Source: Acetobacterium woodii (lineage in GTDB: Bacteria; Bacillota; Clostridia; Eubacteriales; Eubacteriaceae). From it: a stretch of DNA of 64,000 bases. Below the pieces are notes generated by a model, which worked only from the letters and a program-made list of their open reading frames with translations, ran no database searches and was not told where the DNA came from. The DNA lies in NCBI GenBank assembly GCA_016213825.1, contig JACQZP010000036.1, positions 103,418 to 167,417 of the forward strand, given 5' to 3'. Position 1 is the first letter of the stretch. The number at the start of each line of letters is the position of its first letter. Shown here in pieces: positions 54,858 through 63,125 of this stretch. The translations under genes were made by a program, and so were the position numbers.

Positions 54858-56177
54858 ATGATGAAGAGTTTTCGCGGAGGAATACATCCAAACGACAGCA
54901 AAAGTTATACGGCCGATAAGCCCGTTGTAACCGCACCTCTGCCAGGTAAAGCAATCATTCCTGTTCAGCAGCATGCTGGTGCGCCTTGTGCACCGATAGT
55001 AGCCAAAGGCGACTTGGTAAAAAAAGGACAACTGATTGCGACGACAGATGCATTTGTATCAGCTAATGTACACGCATCAATTTCAGGTAAGGTAGCCGAT
55101 ATTGGAGAGTATCCACATCCGATTTTTGGTACTTGTACTGCTATTGTAATTGAAAACGATGGGCAGGATGAATGGGTTGAGGGCCTTCCACTAAAACGTG
55201 ATTGGCAAACCTTAAGTGCTGATGAAGTACGTAAGATTATCAGAGAAGCTGGTATTGTTGGAATGGGTGGAGCAACTTTCCCAACACATGTCAAAATGGC
55301 TCCGCCAGCAGATAAAAAGATTGATGTTTTTATCTTGAATGCGGCCGAATGTGAACCTTATCTGACAGCGGATCATCGTATGATGCTTGAAGAAGGCGAT
55401 CGAATTGTAACCGGTGTAAAAATCATGATGAAAACATTGGGTGTTACCAAAGGGATTGTTGGGATTGAGGATAATAAAAAAGACTCAATTGAAGCAATGA
55501 CTAAAGCATTTGCAGGTACTGGCGTAGACGTTGTTGGACTCCCAACAAAGTATCCCCAAGGGGCTGAAAAAATGCTGATTGCCGTATTGACCGGCAAAGA
55601 AGTACCTTCTGGCGGTCTGCCAATGGATGTTGGTGCGGTCGTTTCAAATGTCGGGACAGCTGCAGCAGTATGTGATGCAGTAACCCAGGGTATTCCACTG
55701 ATTGAAAGAGTCACAACCATAAGTGGGAAAGCCATTAAAGAACCCAAGAACATCTTAGTTCGTGTGGGAACAACCTTTAGTGATGCCATTGATTTCTGTG
55801 GTGGCTTTGTAAGTCAACCAGAAAAAATCATTTTAGGCGGTCCGATGATGGGAACGGCGCAGTCGACCATTGATCTGCCAATTATTAAAGGAACATCTGG
55901 AATCCTGGCCTTTGCTGAAGGTGAAGCGAATACCGGTGTTGAATCACCCTGTATCCGCTGTGGAAGATGTCTTGATGCATGTCCAATGGGCTTAAATCCA
56001 AGCATGCTCAGCATTTTAGGTGAGAGAGATCTCTATCACGAAGCAAAAGAAGATTATGCTCTTCTTGATTGTATCGAGTGCGGAAGTTGCGTATATACAT
56101 GTCCAGCAAAACGTAATATCGTTCAATATATCAAATACTGCAAAGCTCAAAGCAGAGCACAGAGTGCTGCAAAATAA
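54858..56177 (+). CDS. rnfC: Rnf complex subunit C
   Basis: The protein has 439 residues. The N-terminal barrel-sandwich and NuoF-like parts (GGIHPNDSK, GMGGATFPTHVK) bind FMN and NADH, and two 4Fe-4S motifs sit at the C-terminus: CIRCGRCLDACPMG and CIECGSCVYTCPAKRN. It is the NAD+-reducing end of the ferredoxin:NAD+ oxidoreductase, which pumps Na+ in acetogens of this type. It is the first gene of rnfCDGEAB, with GGGAGG eight bases upstream. Confidence 0.95.
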   Translation: MMKSFRGGIHPNDSKSYTADKPVVTAPLPGKAIIPVQQHAGAPCAPIVAKGDLVKKGQLIATTDAFVSANVHASISGKVADIGEYPHPIFGTCTAIVIENDGQDEWVEGLPLKRDWQTLSADEVRKIIREAGIVGMGGATFPTHVKMAPPADKKIDVFILNAAECEPYLTADHRMMLEEGDRIVTGVKIMMKTLGVTKGIVGIEDNKKDSIEAMTKAFAGTGVDVVGLPTKYPQGAEKMLIAVLTGKEVPSGGLPMDVGAVVSNVGTAAAVCDAVTQGIPLIERVTTISGKAIKEPKNILVRVGTTFSDAIDFCGGFVSQPEKIILGGPMMGTAQSTIDLPIIKGTSGILAFAEGEANTGVESPCIRCGRCLDACPMGLNPSMLSILGERDLYHEAKEDYALLDCIECGSCVYTCPAKRNIVQYIKYCKAQSRAQSAAK

Positions 56178-56193
56178 TAGGAGGTGAGTTTTC

Positions 56194-57195
56194 ATGGCGG
56201 AAGAAAAAATAAACAAAGAATTATTTAACGTATCCATATCGCCACATATTCGATCGAAAGAATCAATTTCCAAGATCATGTGGACGGTCAACATTACATT
56301 ATTACCGGCTGCATTATTTGGAGCATATTACTTTGGTCTGAATGCGCTTATGGTTATGGTAGTCGGTGTTTTATCGGCAGTACTTTTCGAATATCTGGTA
56401 CAAAAGATCAGAAAAAAACCAATTACTATCGCTGATGGTAGTGCTGTTTTAACGGGTTTGTTGCTGACCATGTGTTTACCACCAACACTTCCACCGTATA
56501 TGGCGGCAGTTGGTTCATTTATCGCAATTGTTATCGCAAAACATGCTATGGGCGGGTTAGGTCAAAATATTTTCAACCCGGCACATATTGGTCGAGCCGC
56601 TTTAATGGTTTCATGGCCAGTGGCAATGACAACTTGGAGCAGTATGACAACCAGTATTGATGTTGTCAGTGCCGCAACCCCACTTAATATGTTAAAACAA
56701 CAGGGTTATGGCGCATTAATTGATACATTTGGCAGTGCCGGTAATATGTACCAGGCAATGTTCTTAGGATTCCGTAATGGTAGTATTGGTGAAACCTGTA
56801 CCGTGCTTTTAATTTTAGGTGGACTATTTTTAATTTATAAAGGCTATGTCAACTGGCAGGTTCCGGTCATTATGATTGCAACTGTTGCTGTTGGTACCTG
56901 GGCATTTGGCGGTCTTAAAGAATTTGGTACGCTCTTTTCAGGCGATCCAATTTTCCATATGATGGCTGGTGGTTTAATTATTGGAGCTTTCTTTATGGCA
57001 ACTGATATGGTTACGATCCCAATTACCAAAAAGGGCCAAATTATTTTTGCCCTGGGTGCAGGTATCTTAACAGTTTTAATTCGGTTAAAGGGTGGTTATC
57101 CTGAAGGGGTATGTTATGCGATCCTGTTAATGAACTGTTTAACTCCTCTGATCGACCGTTTTGTCCAACCAAAAAAATTCGGAGTAAGGGGGTAA
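56194..57195 (+). CDS. rnfD: Rnf complex subunit D
   Basis: The protein has 333 residues with about nine membrane segments. The covalent FMN site is likely the threonine in VVSAATPLNML; NPAHIGRAALMVSWP is also characteristic. It forms part of the ion-translocating membrane core. It starts 16 bp after rnfC and is followed 6 bp later by rnfG. Confidence 0.94.
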   Translation: MAEEKINKELFNVSISPHIRSKESISKIMWTVNITLLPAALFGAYYFGLNALMVMVVGVLSAVLFEYLVQKIRKKPITIADGSAVLTGLLLTMCLPPTLPPYMAAVGSFIAIVIAKHAMGGLGQNIFNPAHIGRAALMVSWPVAMTTWSSMTTSIDVVSAATPLNMLKQQGYGALIDTFGSAGNMYQAMFLGFRNGSIGETCTVLLILGGLFLIYKGYVNWQVPVIMIATVAVGTWAFGGLKEFGTLFSGDPIFHMMAGGLIIGAFFMATDMVTIPITKKGQIIFALGAGILTVLIRLKGGYPEGVCYAILLMNCLTPLIDRFVQPKKFGVRG

Positions 57196-57201
57196 TCGAA
57201 G

Positions 57202-57765
57202 ATGTCAGCTGAACATGCAAAAGAATATTCTATTTTTCAGATCGCAGTAAACTTAATGTTGGCTTGTTTTGTTTCTGGTTTAGTTATTGCGACGGTTTAC
57301 TTCTTTACTGCGCCGATTGCTGTAAAAAATGCTGAACAGGCAAAAATGGATTCGATGGCAGCATTAGTTACGGATGCCGAAGAATTTGTACCAATTGAAG
57401 GTCAAGAAGAATGGTTTGAGGCGACTAAGGGCGGAGCAACAATCGCTTATGTCGTGCCAAGCGAAGTAAAAGGCTATGGTGGTAAAATTGAATTATTGGT
57501 AGCGGTTGCTCCAGATGGTACAGTTATTGATTACACCATCTTAAAAGCAAACGAAACCCCAGGTCTTGGTGATAAAGCCGGAGTTGAGCCATTTAAATCT
57601 CAGATTATCGGGAAAACAGCAGAAAACCTGGTTGTCACAAAAGATCCAGCAAACAAGGATAACGTCCAGGCAATGACTGGCGCAACTATTTCTTCTAAAG
57701 CAGTAACACTGGGTGTTCAAAACGCTGTTAAAGAAGTTGATGAGTTTGTGGGAGGTAGTAAATAA
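57202..57765 (+). CDS. rnfG: Rnf complex subunit G
   Basis: The protein has 187 residues with one N-terminal membrane segment (about 10-33) and an extracytoplasmic FMN-binding domain. The flavin is attached to the threonine of AMTGATISSKAV. NETPGLGDKAG is also typical. It relays electrons within the membrane complex. Confidence 0.94.
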   Translation: MSAEHAKEYSIFQIAVNLMLACFVSGLVIATVYFFTAPIAVKNAEQAKMDSMAALVTDAEEFVPIEGQEEWFEATKGGATIAYVVPSEVKGYGGKIELLVAVAPDGTVIDYTILKANETPGLGDKAGVEPFKSQIIGKTAENLVVTKDPANKDNVQAMTGATISSKAVTLGVQNAVKEVDEFVGGSK

Positions 57766-57766
57766 G

Positions 57767-58390
57767 ATGAATAATTTATGGCTTACTTTTAAAAAGGGTC
57801 TTGTTGAAGAAAATCCCGTTTTTGTTTTAGCCCTTAGCCTATGTCCGGCTTTGGCGGTAACAGCTTCGGTTATTACTTCACTGACCATGGGTCTTTCGGT
57901 TATGTTTGTTATTACTGCCAATAATATGGTAGTGTCACTTTCAAGAAAAATTGTCAACCCAAAAGTTCGGGTACCGGTTTATATTACATCGATTGCAACG
58001 ATCGTTACCGTTGTACAGCTATCACTTCAGGCGTTTGCACCAGCTTTATATAAAGCTTTGGGGATTTATCTGGCCTTGATCGTTGTATTTGCGATTATTC
58101 TGGCTAGAGCTGAAGTGTTTGCATCTAAAAACAAAGTGATTCCTTCTATGGTTGATGGACTTGGAATGGGCGCCGGTTTTTGTCTTGCATTAGTTATTAT
58201 CGGATGTATTCGCGAATTGCTTGGAAACGGCTCATTATTGGGTATTCCAATTATTGGAGACTGGTACGATCCAGCGTTGATCTTTATCTTGCCTGCAGGT
58301 GGATTTATGCTGATCGGATATATGGTTGCCGGCTGGAAAATGTGGACAACGCATATGGAAAAAAAGAAAGCTGAAAGGGGTGAAGCATAA
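57767..58390 (+). CDS. rnfE: Rnf complex subunit E
   Basis: The protein has 207 residues from the ATG at 57767; GGAGGT lies inside the end of rnfG. A longer in-frame start at 57713 is within rnfG and is rejected. It is an integral membrane protein with about six segments and the pattern ENPVFVLALSLCPALAVT. RnfE and RnfA are inverted-topology homologues that coordinate a 2Fe-2S cluster in the membrane. Confidence 0.93.
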   Translation: MNNLWLTFKKGLVEENPVFVLALSLCPALAVTASVITSLTMGLSVMFVITANNMVVSLSRKIVNPKVRVPVYITSIATIVTVVQLSLQAFAPALYKALGIYLALIVVFAIILARAEVFASKNKVIPSMVDGLGMGAGFCLALVIIGCIRELLGNGSLLGIPIIGDWYDPALIFILPAGGFMLIGYMVAGWKMWTTHMEKKKAERGEA

Positions 58391-58962
58391 TGGAATATAT
58401 GACCCTGTTTATAGGCGCTGTCGTTGTTAACAACTTCGTTTTAACAAAGTTTTTAGGTTTATGTATTTTCTTTGGCGTTTCAAAGAATCTGAGTGCTTCA
58501 GCCGGAATGGGTATGGCGGTAACCGCCGTTATGACCTTAAGCTCAATGCTGGCATGGCTTGTTTATAATTTTGTTCTGATACCAAACGGTCTCGAATTTA
58601 TGAAAACAGCTGTGTTTGTATTACTCATCGCCAGCTTTGTTCAATTGCTGGAAATGATCATCAAAAAACAGGCTCCTGCGCTTTACAATATGTGGGGGAT
58701 TTACCTGTTACTGATTGCGACAAACTGTATCGTTTTGGCCGTTCCTCTGGAAATGGCTGAAGGTGGTCTGTCATTCTTAATGACAGTTGTTTATGCAATT
58801 GGTTCAGGTTTAGGTTTTGCTCTGGCAATTATCCTGATGGCAAGCTGTCGAGAAAAGTTAAGATTGGCAGACGTGCCTAAATCCTTAGAAGGTCTTGGGA
58901 TTGCCTTTATTTTAGCTGGTATGTTAGCCTTGGCGTTCCTAGGCTTTTCAGGAATGATTTAA
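58390..58962 (+). CDS. rnfA: Rnf complex subunit A
   Basis: The protein has 190 residues with six membrane segments. NNFVLTKFLGLCIFFGVSK contains the conserved cysteine that holds the membrane cluster together with RnfE. The ATG shares one base with the rnfE stop (TAATG), so translation is coupled. Confidence 0.94.
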   Translation: MEYMTLFIGAVVVNNFVLTKFLGLCIFFGVSKNLSASAGMGMAVTAVMTLSSMLAWLVYNFVLIPNGLEFMKTAVFVLLIASFVQLLEMIIKKQAPALYNMWGIYLLLIATNCIVLAVPLEMAEGGLSFLMTVVYAIGSGLGFALAIILMASCREKLRLADVPKSLEGLGIAFILAGMLALAFLGFSGMI

Positions 58963-58985
58963 TCATAGAAAGGAGATAGGAAAGC

Positions 58986-59891
58986 ATGAATATTGCAATA
59001 ATGGTTGTAATAGTAATGACAGTTATTGGTTTGATTTTTGGTTTAGTACTGGCATATGCCAACAAGGTATTTTCAATCGAAGTCAATCCACTGATTCATA
59101 TTGTAGAAGATGTACTTCCAAAAGGTCAATGTGGTGCCTGTGGTTACGCTGGTTGTATGGCATATGCTGAGGCAGTTGTTAATGATCCAAACGTATCACC
59201 AAGTCTGTGTATCCCGGGTAAGAAACCCATCGCAGACCTGGTAGCAGATCTGACAGGTAAAGCAGCAGCGGCAATTGAACCAAGAGTTGCCCAGATTAAA
59301 TGTAACAATGCAATTTCAGAGTCAATCAAAAAATACAATTATATTGGCGTGGAAGACTGTATTGCTGCCAGTATGGTACAAGGAGGTCCAAAAGGATGCC
59401 AATACGGATGTATTGGTCTGGGAACCTGTGCCAGAAGCTGTCCTTTTGATGCGCTTCATATGGGCGAAGATGGTCTGCCGGTTGTTGACGAAGTCAAGTG
59501 TACCGGATGCGGAAAATGCAGCTTGATTTGTCCTAAACACATCATCGGCATGGCGCCAATCGGCTCTCATGTTGGCGTAATCTGTAATTCAAAAGATAAG
59601 GGGAACGCTGCTAAAAAAGTTTGTGCAGTAGCTTGTATCGGATGCGGACTTTGTGCCAAGAGCTGTCCTTATGACGCAATTAAGCTCGAAAATAATTTGG
59701 CAATGGTTGATGATCACATCTGTATTGAAAAATGCAATAACCCACTTTGTCTGGAAAAATGCCCAACCGGAGCAATTCTTCCTCTGACTGAAGATGCCAG
59801 AAAAGCATTTGTAGTTATAAAGGAAGCGGCTGCCAAAGCGAAAGCAGAAAAAGACGCACAAAAAGCAGAAAAAGCAGAAAAAGCAGAATAA
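58986..59891 (+). CDS. rnfB: Rnf complex subunit B, ferredoxin-oxidising iron-sulfur subunit
   Basis: The protein has 301 residues. It has an N-terminal membrane anchor (about 4-25), a four-cysteine motif GQCGACGYAGCMAYA ... C, and several 4Fe-4S motifs such as CIGLGTCARSCPFDA, CTGCGKCSLICPK, CIGCGLCAKSCPYDA and CNNPLCLEKCP. It takes electrons from reduced ferredoxin. The tail is a lysine/alanine/glutamate-rich stretch. It is the last gene of the operon. Confidence 0.95.
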   Translation: MNIAIMVVIVMTVIGLIFGLVLAYANKVFSIEVNPLIHIVEDVLPKGQCGACGYAGCMAYAEAVVNDPNVSPSLCIPGKKPIADLVADLTGKAAAAIEPRVAQIKCNNAISESIKKYNYIGVEDCIAASMVQGGPKGCQYGCIGLGTCARSCPFDALHMGEDGLPVVDEVKCTGCGKCSLICPKHIIGMAPIGSHVGVICNSKDKGNAAKKVCAVACIGCGLCAKSCPYDAIKLENNLAMVDDHICIEKCNNPLCLEKCPTGAILPLTEDARKAFVVIKEAAAKAKAEKDAQKAEKAEKAE

Positions 59892-59914
59892 AAAAAATAA
59901 ATATTAGAACCTAG

Positions 59915-59956
59915 AAACTGACCAAAGTGATCCATTTACTTTGGTCAGTTTTTTTA
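59915..59956 (+). terminator. Terminator of the rnf operon
   Basis: Arms 59915-59928 and 59938-59951 are perfect 14-bp complements followed by T's. Confidence 0.9.
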
Positions 59957-60081
59957 TGCATTTTTTATCGGGTTGTTTATAAAATCAATTATTATTTTTA
60001 AGCGTCGAAAACAGGAATAAAATGAAGACGATCTGGGTACTACGATTATAGAAAACAATGAGCGGAAAGGGAGATGATGAT

Positions 60082-60376
60082 ATGGCCCAGGAAATCATAG
60101 CCACGGTCGCAAAGCAGAAATTCAGGTTGAGCAAACTGAAAAAATAGCAATTGACGAGAAAAATGTAATCATCAAGCAGTCTAAAAAAGAAACAGAGTTA
60201 CTGGTCTCTGCCATGATAAATGAGGAAAAACACCGATCAGAAAGCGCTTTGACAGAAGCGAAAAAACTTGGTAGTCAAATGATAAAAGAAGCGAAGCAGG
60301 CGCGGAAATAGAAACACGCCGGCTTCGGGAAATACCAAAAAGGAAAGAAGGTCAGATTATCGCTGAACTGATTTGA
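60082..60376 (+). pseudogene. Frameshifted remnant resembling V-type ATPase subunit H/G
   Basis: Starting at the ATG 60082 (AAAGGGAG upstream), three frames must be joined to read a continuous helical protein: MAQEIIATVAK, then AEIQVEQTEKIAIDEKN ... TEAKKLGSQMIKEAKQ, then AEIETRRLREI ... EGQIIAELI with a TGA at 60374-60376. The composition, length of about 97 residues and coiled-coil pattern fit the small peripheral-stalk subunit of V/A-type ATPases. At least two frameshifts show it is dead. Confidence 0.5.
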
Positions 60377-60420
60377 TTGAAACGTGAAAGATCCAGTGCA
60401 AAGGAGGGATATCCATAGCG

Positions 60421-60534
60421 ATGCTTGAAATGCGGCGCATCAGCTTATACGCTCTGGTTTTTCATGTTAAAACCCGAACGTCAGACCCCACGATGCTTAT
60501 TCTTATGGTCTGTCCTTCACCTCTAGCGATCTAA
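60421..60534 (+). pseudogene. N-terminal remnant resembling V-type ATPase subunit I
   Basis: Right after the preceding remnant and behind an AAGGAGGG site, a frame begins MLEMRRISLYAL, like the start of V/A-ATPase subunit I (MAxxKMKKISLxAL), and stops after 37 codons with no recognisable continuation. In living operons subunit I directly follows the small stalk subunit, which supports the reading. Alternatively it is a chance frame. Confidence 0.4.
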
Positions 60535-60600
60535 AATAGTGAGATTTGATTTATTAATGTAGAAATTTTAAATTACTTTTGTTTTTTAAAAATAGTTATC

Positions 60601-60629
60601 TTGACTTTTGTTTAAAAAAAAATTAAGAT
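60601..60629 (+). promoter_or_regulatory. Promoter of the first pilin gene
   Basis: TTGACT (60601-60606), 17 bases, TAAGAT (60624-60629). Exactly the same two boxes and spacing occur before the second pilin riboswitch. Confidence 0.75.
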
Positions 60630-60634
60630 AAAGA

Positions 60635-60722
60635 AGCCAATAGCATACCAGGTGAAAGTCTGGGTCGCAAAGCTTCAGGGTCTAAGTTATGTGTATGTCA
60701 TAATAAGATAGCCAGCTGCCAC
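60635..60722 (+). promoter_or_regulatory. Cyclic di-GMP-I (GEMM) riboswitch 1
   Basis: The aptamer core is seen as GGTGAAAGTCTGGGTCGCAAAG, interrupted here by rule into GGTGAAAGTC and TGGGTCGCAAAGC, then CAGGGTCTAAG and GATAGCCAGCTGCC. GAAA is the tetraloop, GCAAAGC and the GGGTCTA/ATAGCC elements form the three-way junction of GEMM-I. Its 3' end overlaps the terminator at 60718-60740. Confidence 0.88.
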
Positions 60723-60741
60723 ACGAAGTGTGGCTTTTTTT
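60718..60741 (+). terminator. Terminator of riboswitch 1
   Basis: GCCACAC (60718-60724) pairs with GTGTGGC (60728-60734), followed by seven T's. The left arm shares bases with the last aptamer strand, so ligand binding should compete with termination (an ON switch, inferred). Confidence 0.85.
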
Positions 60742-60835
60742 ACGCATCGAAGCCAATATCTTAAAGTGTTATTCAACATTGGTACATTTATTTTTAGATA
60801 AGATTGTTTTTACATTTAGTGTAGCTAGGGGAGTG

Positions 60836-61414
60836 ATGGATATAAATAAAGAACGTGAAAAAAACAATAAAGGATTCACTTTGGTGGAAATCATTGTGGT
60901 ATTGGTAATTCTGGCCATTCTGGCAGCCTTTACAATTCCAACGATGTTGGGGTTTGTGGAAGATGCCAAGGCAAAAGCCTATATTGCCGAAGCACGAGAA
61001 GTATATGTGGCAGCTCAGGCTGCAGCGTCAGAGATGGTGGGAGCCGATCGCAGTGATTTGCAAACAGGAAGTGGGAACTCTTATGATGCATTAAATTCAT
61101 ATTGGGTATCGCGGTGTGAGCAATCTGGAAGCAAAAGCTATCATAATCCTGCAAGTGAAAAAATGAAGGTGTATCTGGAGAATGATATGAAGATGACACA
61201 GTCGGATTATCGTGGCAGTTATGCTAAAGGCGAATCATACTGGTATGTTATCATGGGTGGGACGACCTTGTATCCACTTGCTGATAAAGGAAAAGTCCAG
61301 GAGATTTATTATGTGAAAAATGATTATGTTATTTGGTTTAAAGAAGGCGCAGTTACCATCGAAAAATTAAAACCCTCTGGACAAAGGCCAAATGTACCAT
61401 GGAATAGTGTCTAA
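60836..61414 (+). CDS. Type IV pilin 1 under c-di-GMP riboswitch control
   Basis: The protein has 192 residues from the ATG at 60836, with AGGGGAG close upstream; a GTG one codon earlier is also possible. The class III signal KGFTLVEIIVVL is cut between G and F, and the glutamate at position 5 of the mature chain is present. The hydrophobic helix is nearly identical to that of the second pilin. The C-terminal domain is different, lysine- and tyrosine-rich. It is expected in the major or an alternative pilus fibre. Confidence 0.9.
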   Translation: MDINKEREKNNKGFTLVEIIVVLVILAILAAFTIPTMLGFVEDAKAKAYIAEAREVYVAAQAAASEMVGADRSDLQTGSGNSYDALNSYWVSRCEQSGSKSYHNPASEKMKVYLENDMKMTQSDYRGSYAKGESYWYVIMGGTTLYPLADKGKVQEIYYVKNDYVIWFKEGAVTIEKLKPSGQRPNVPWNSV

Positions 61415-61535
61415 ATATTATGCAAGCAGATATATTATTAATGATAAATTTTGAGCAACTAGTCATAAATTTAGATAGACTTCGAAATTATTTTGAAAAA
61501 TATTGTTAAATGTCACAGAATTGTAAAGTTTTAAC

Positions 61536-61564
61536 TTGACTTTCAAATATATTTAAACTAAGAT
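61536..61564 (+). promoter_or_regulatory. Promoter of the second pilin gene
   Basis: TTGACT (61536-61541), 17 bases, TAAGAT (61559-61564), identical in boxes and spacing to the promoter at 60601. Confidence 0.75.
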
Positions 61565-61584
61565 TAAGAACAATTAGAGATGAC

Positions 61585-61680
61585 AAAAGGCAAAATAAAG
61601 GAAACTTTAGGACGCAAAGCTACAGGGTCTAAGTCAGCGGTCAGATAAAAATCCGATCCGATATGATAGCCAGTTGCCAC
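61585..61680 (+). promoter_or_regulatory. Cyclic di-GMP-I (GEMM) riboswitch 2
   Basis: The aptamer reads GGCAAAATAAAGGAAACTTT, then AGGACGCAAAGC, CAGGGTCTAAG and GATAGCCAGTTGCC. It matches GEMM-I better than the first copy. The 3' end overlaps the terminator at 61676-61703. Confidence 0.92.
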
Positions 61681-61703
61681 ACAGTAAAAGTGTGGCTTTT
61701 TTT
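61676..61703 (+). terminator. Terminator of riboswitch 2
   Basis: GCCACAC (61676-61682) pairs with GTGTGGC (61690-61696), then seven T's. Arms are the same as in riboswitch 1, but the loop is longer. Confidence 0.85.
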
Positions 61704-61856
61704 GACAAAAAATTCAGTAAAAGCGATCAATAAAGATGGGTTAATAATAAATATGAAACAATCAATTTTCCTTAGGAGTGAACTTAGTTTATAAAATCAT
61801 CGCAGGCGCAGATGATCATATAGAGCTTAAAAAATTAAGAATAAGGAGCGACACAA

Positions 61857-62357
61857 ATGGAATTAATTAACAGAATACGGAAAAGCAGAAAAGGGTTTAC
61901 CCTGGTAGAAATTATTGTAGTATTGGTTATTTTGGCGATCTTGGCGGCGTTTACGATTCCGACAATGTTGGGATTTGTTGGAGATGCTAAAAAGAAAGCG
62001 GCGATTGCTGAACAAAGAGAGGTTTATGTGGCCGCACAAGCGATTGCGACAGAACATTTTGCGAAAGAGGGTGCTAATGCAGCCGGAACATCACTCGGAA
62101 TGACGCTTGCTTCAGGAGCCGTTACTACATCAGTAGCAACAAATTTGGGTTCGGCAGTTGTTGGCGCAGCAACAAGTGGTGTTGGTTTAGAAATGAAAAA
62201 CTATTTAGGAAGTGATATTGTTGCAAATACTGGAGCGATTACTACAAATTCTACTTGGACTGTTACAGTAAATACAACTGGGCAAGTAACAAAAGTAACC
62301 TATACAAAAGATGGAGTAATATTAGACGATTTAATCCCAAGTGGAGCAGTGAAATAA
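61857..62357 (+). CDS. Type IV pilin 2 under c-di-GMP riboswitch control
   Basis: The protein has 166 residues. The signal is RKGFTLVEIIVVL with cleavage after G, and glutamate 5 is present. The globular part is rich in alanine, threonine, serine and glycine, ending DGVILDDLIPSGAVK. It probably forms the major pilin, given its simple composition. An AAGGAGC site precedes the ATG. It is followed by a strong terminator. Confidence 0.92.
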   Translation: MELINRIRKSRKGFTLVEIIVVLVILAILAAFTIPTMLGFVGDAKKKAAIAEQREVYVAAQAIATEHFAKEGANAAGTSLGMTLASGAVTTSVATNLGSAVVGAATSGVGLEMKNYLGSDIVANTGAITTNSTWTVTVNTTGQVTKVTYTKDGVILDDLIPSGAVK

Positions 62358-62395
62358 TTAAATAGTGTTTACACCCTGTGCGCCATTGGGTGGAA

Positions 62396-62456
62396 ACTCC
62401 CCTTCCCAGGCGCAAACCCGTCATTGGGTTTGCGGGGACGGGGAGCTTTTTTATTA
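62396..62456 (+). terminator. Long terminator after pilin 2
   Basis: CTCCCC, CCC and GCGCAAACCC on the left (62397-62419) pair with GGGTTTGCG, GGG and GGGGAG on the right (62425-62445), followed by six T's. The gap to 62696 has no other clear feature. Confidence 0.88.
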
Positions 62457-62695
62457 TAAAAGTAGTTATAACCAGCAACTAAGAAGTAATGATAACATTC
62501 TGATAATAATTGAAACAAAAAAATCGGTTGGATCATAATGGGATCACAACAGTCGTTAATGAAAAAAATATAATTTTACATTAATTTAAGCCATTTCTTT
62601 TAATTAAATGATAAAATAGTCCTGCTTTATTGCTGTTCAGATTGACTATCAACTGCAAAGCTCAACAGGTTCACACAACCCCCGGGAGGTAAACA

Positions 62696-63094
62696 GTGTT
62701 CCCAATTAAAAATTATCAGTTTGCCCCCTCAAGCAATGAACCGTTCCGGTTCAGTCGGGGATTTTCGCTGGCAGTGGTGGTCATTCTTCTATTTGCGACA
62801 TTGATTATTGGAGGCCTGATTTTAAACATCCAGAACACCACCTACGCCGCCAATGCCCGGCTGGTGTATCTGGCTGCCCAGGCCAAAGCCATTGAATTCG
62901 AGGCGTCCGGCCATTACCATGTGCCGGTTCAATCAGATCTCATTGATTTGATTGGTGCAGAAGTCAATCGGGATGCGGTCATTACTGTCGTGGACGAAAA
63001 CCAGGACACTGCGATTGACTATATTGTCTATACCCGGGGCGGACTGGTCACCCGATATTCACCGGGAGAGCTGGTCGCTGGCGAAGAAAGATAG
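62696..63094 (+). CDS. Pilin-like protein with atypical N-terminus
   Basis: The protein has 132 residues with a GTG start, GGGAGG upstream. It has a 22-residue leader ending SRG and then FSLAVVVILLFATLIIGG, which resembles a class III prepilin signal, but mature position 5 is valine instead of glutamate. A short globular part follows (AVITVVDENQDTAIDYIVYT). It may be a minor pilin at the tip, where glutamate 5 is sometimes missing. It lies 31 bp before the prepilin peptidase gene. Confidence 0.75.
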   Translation: MFPIKNYQFAPSSNEPFRFSRGFSLAVVVILLFATLIIGGLILNIQNTTYAANARLVYLAAQAKAIEFEASGHYHVPVQSDLIDLIGAEVNRDAVITVVDENQDTAIDYIVYTRGGLVTRYSPGELVAGEER

Positions 63095-63125
63095 TTTTAT
63101 TATTTATCAGAAAGGATACCGGTCT

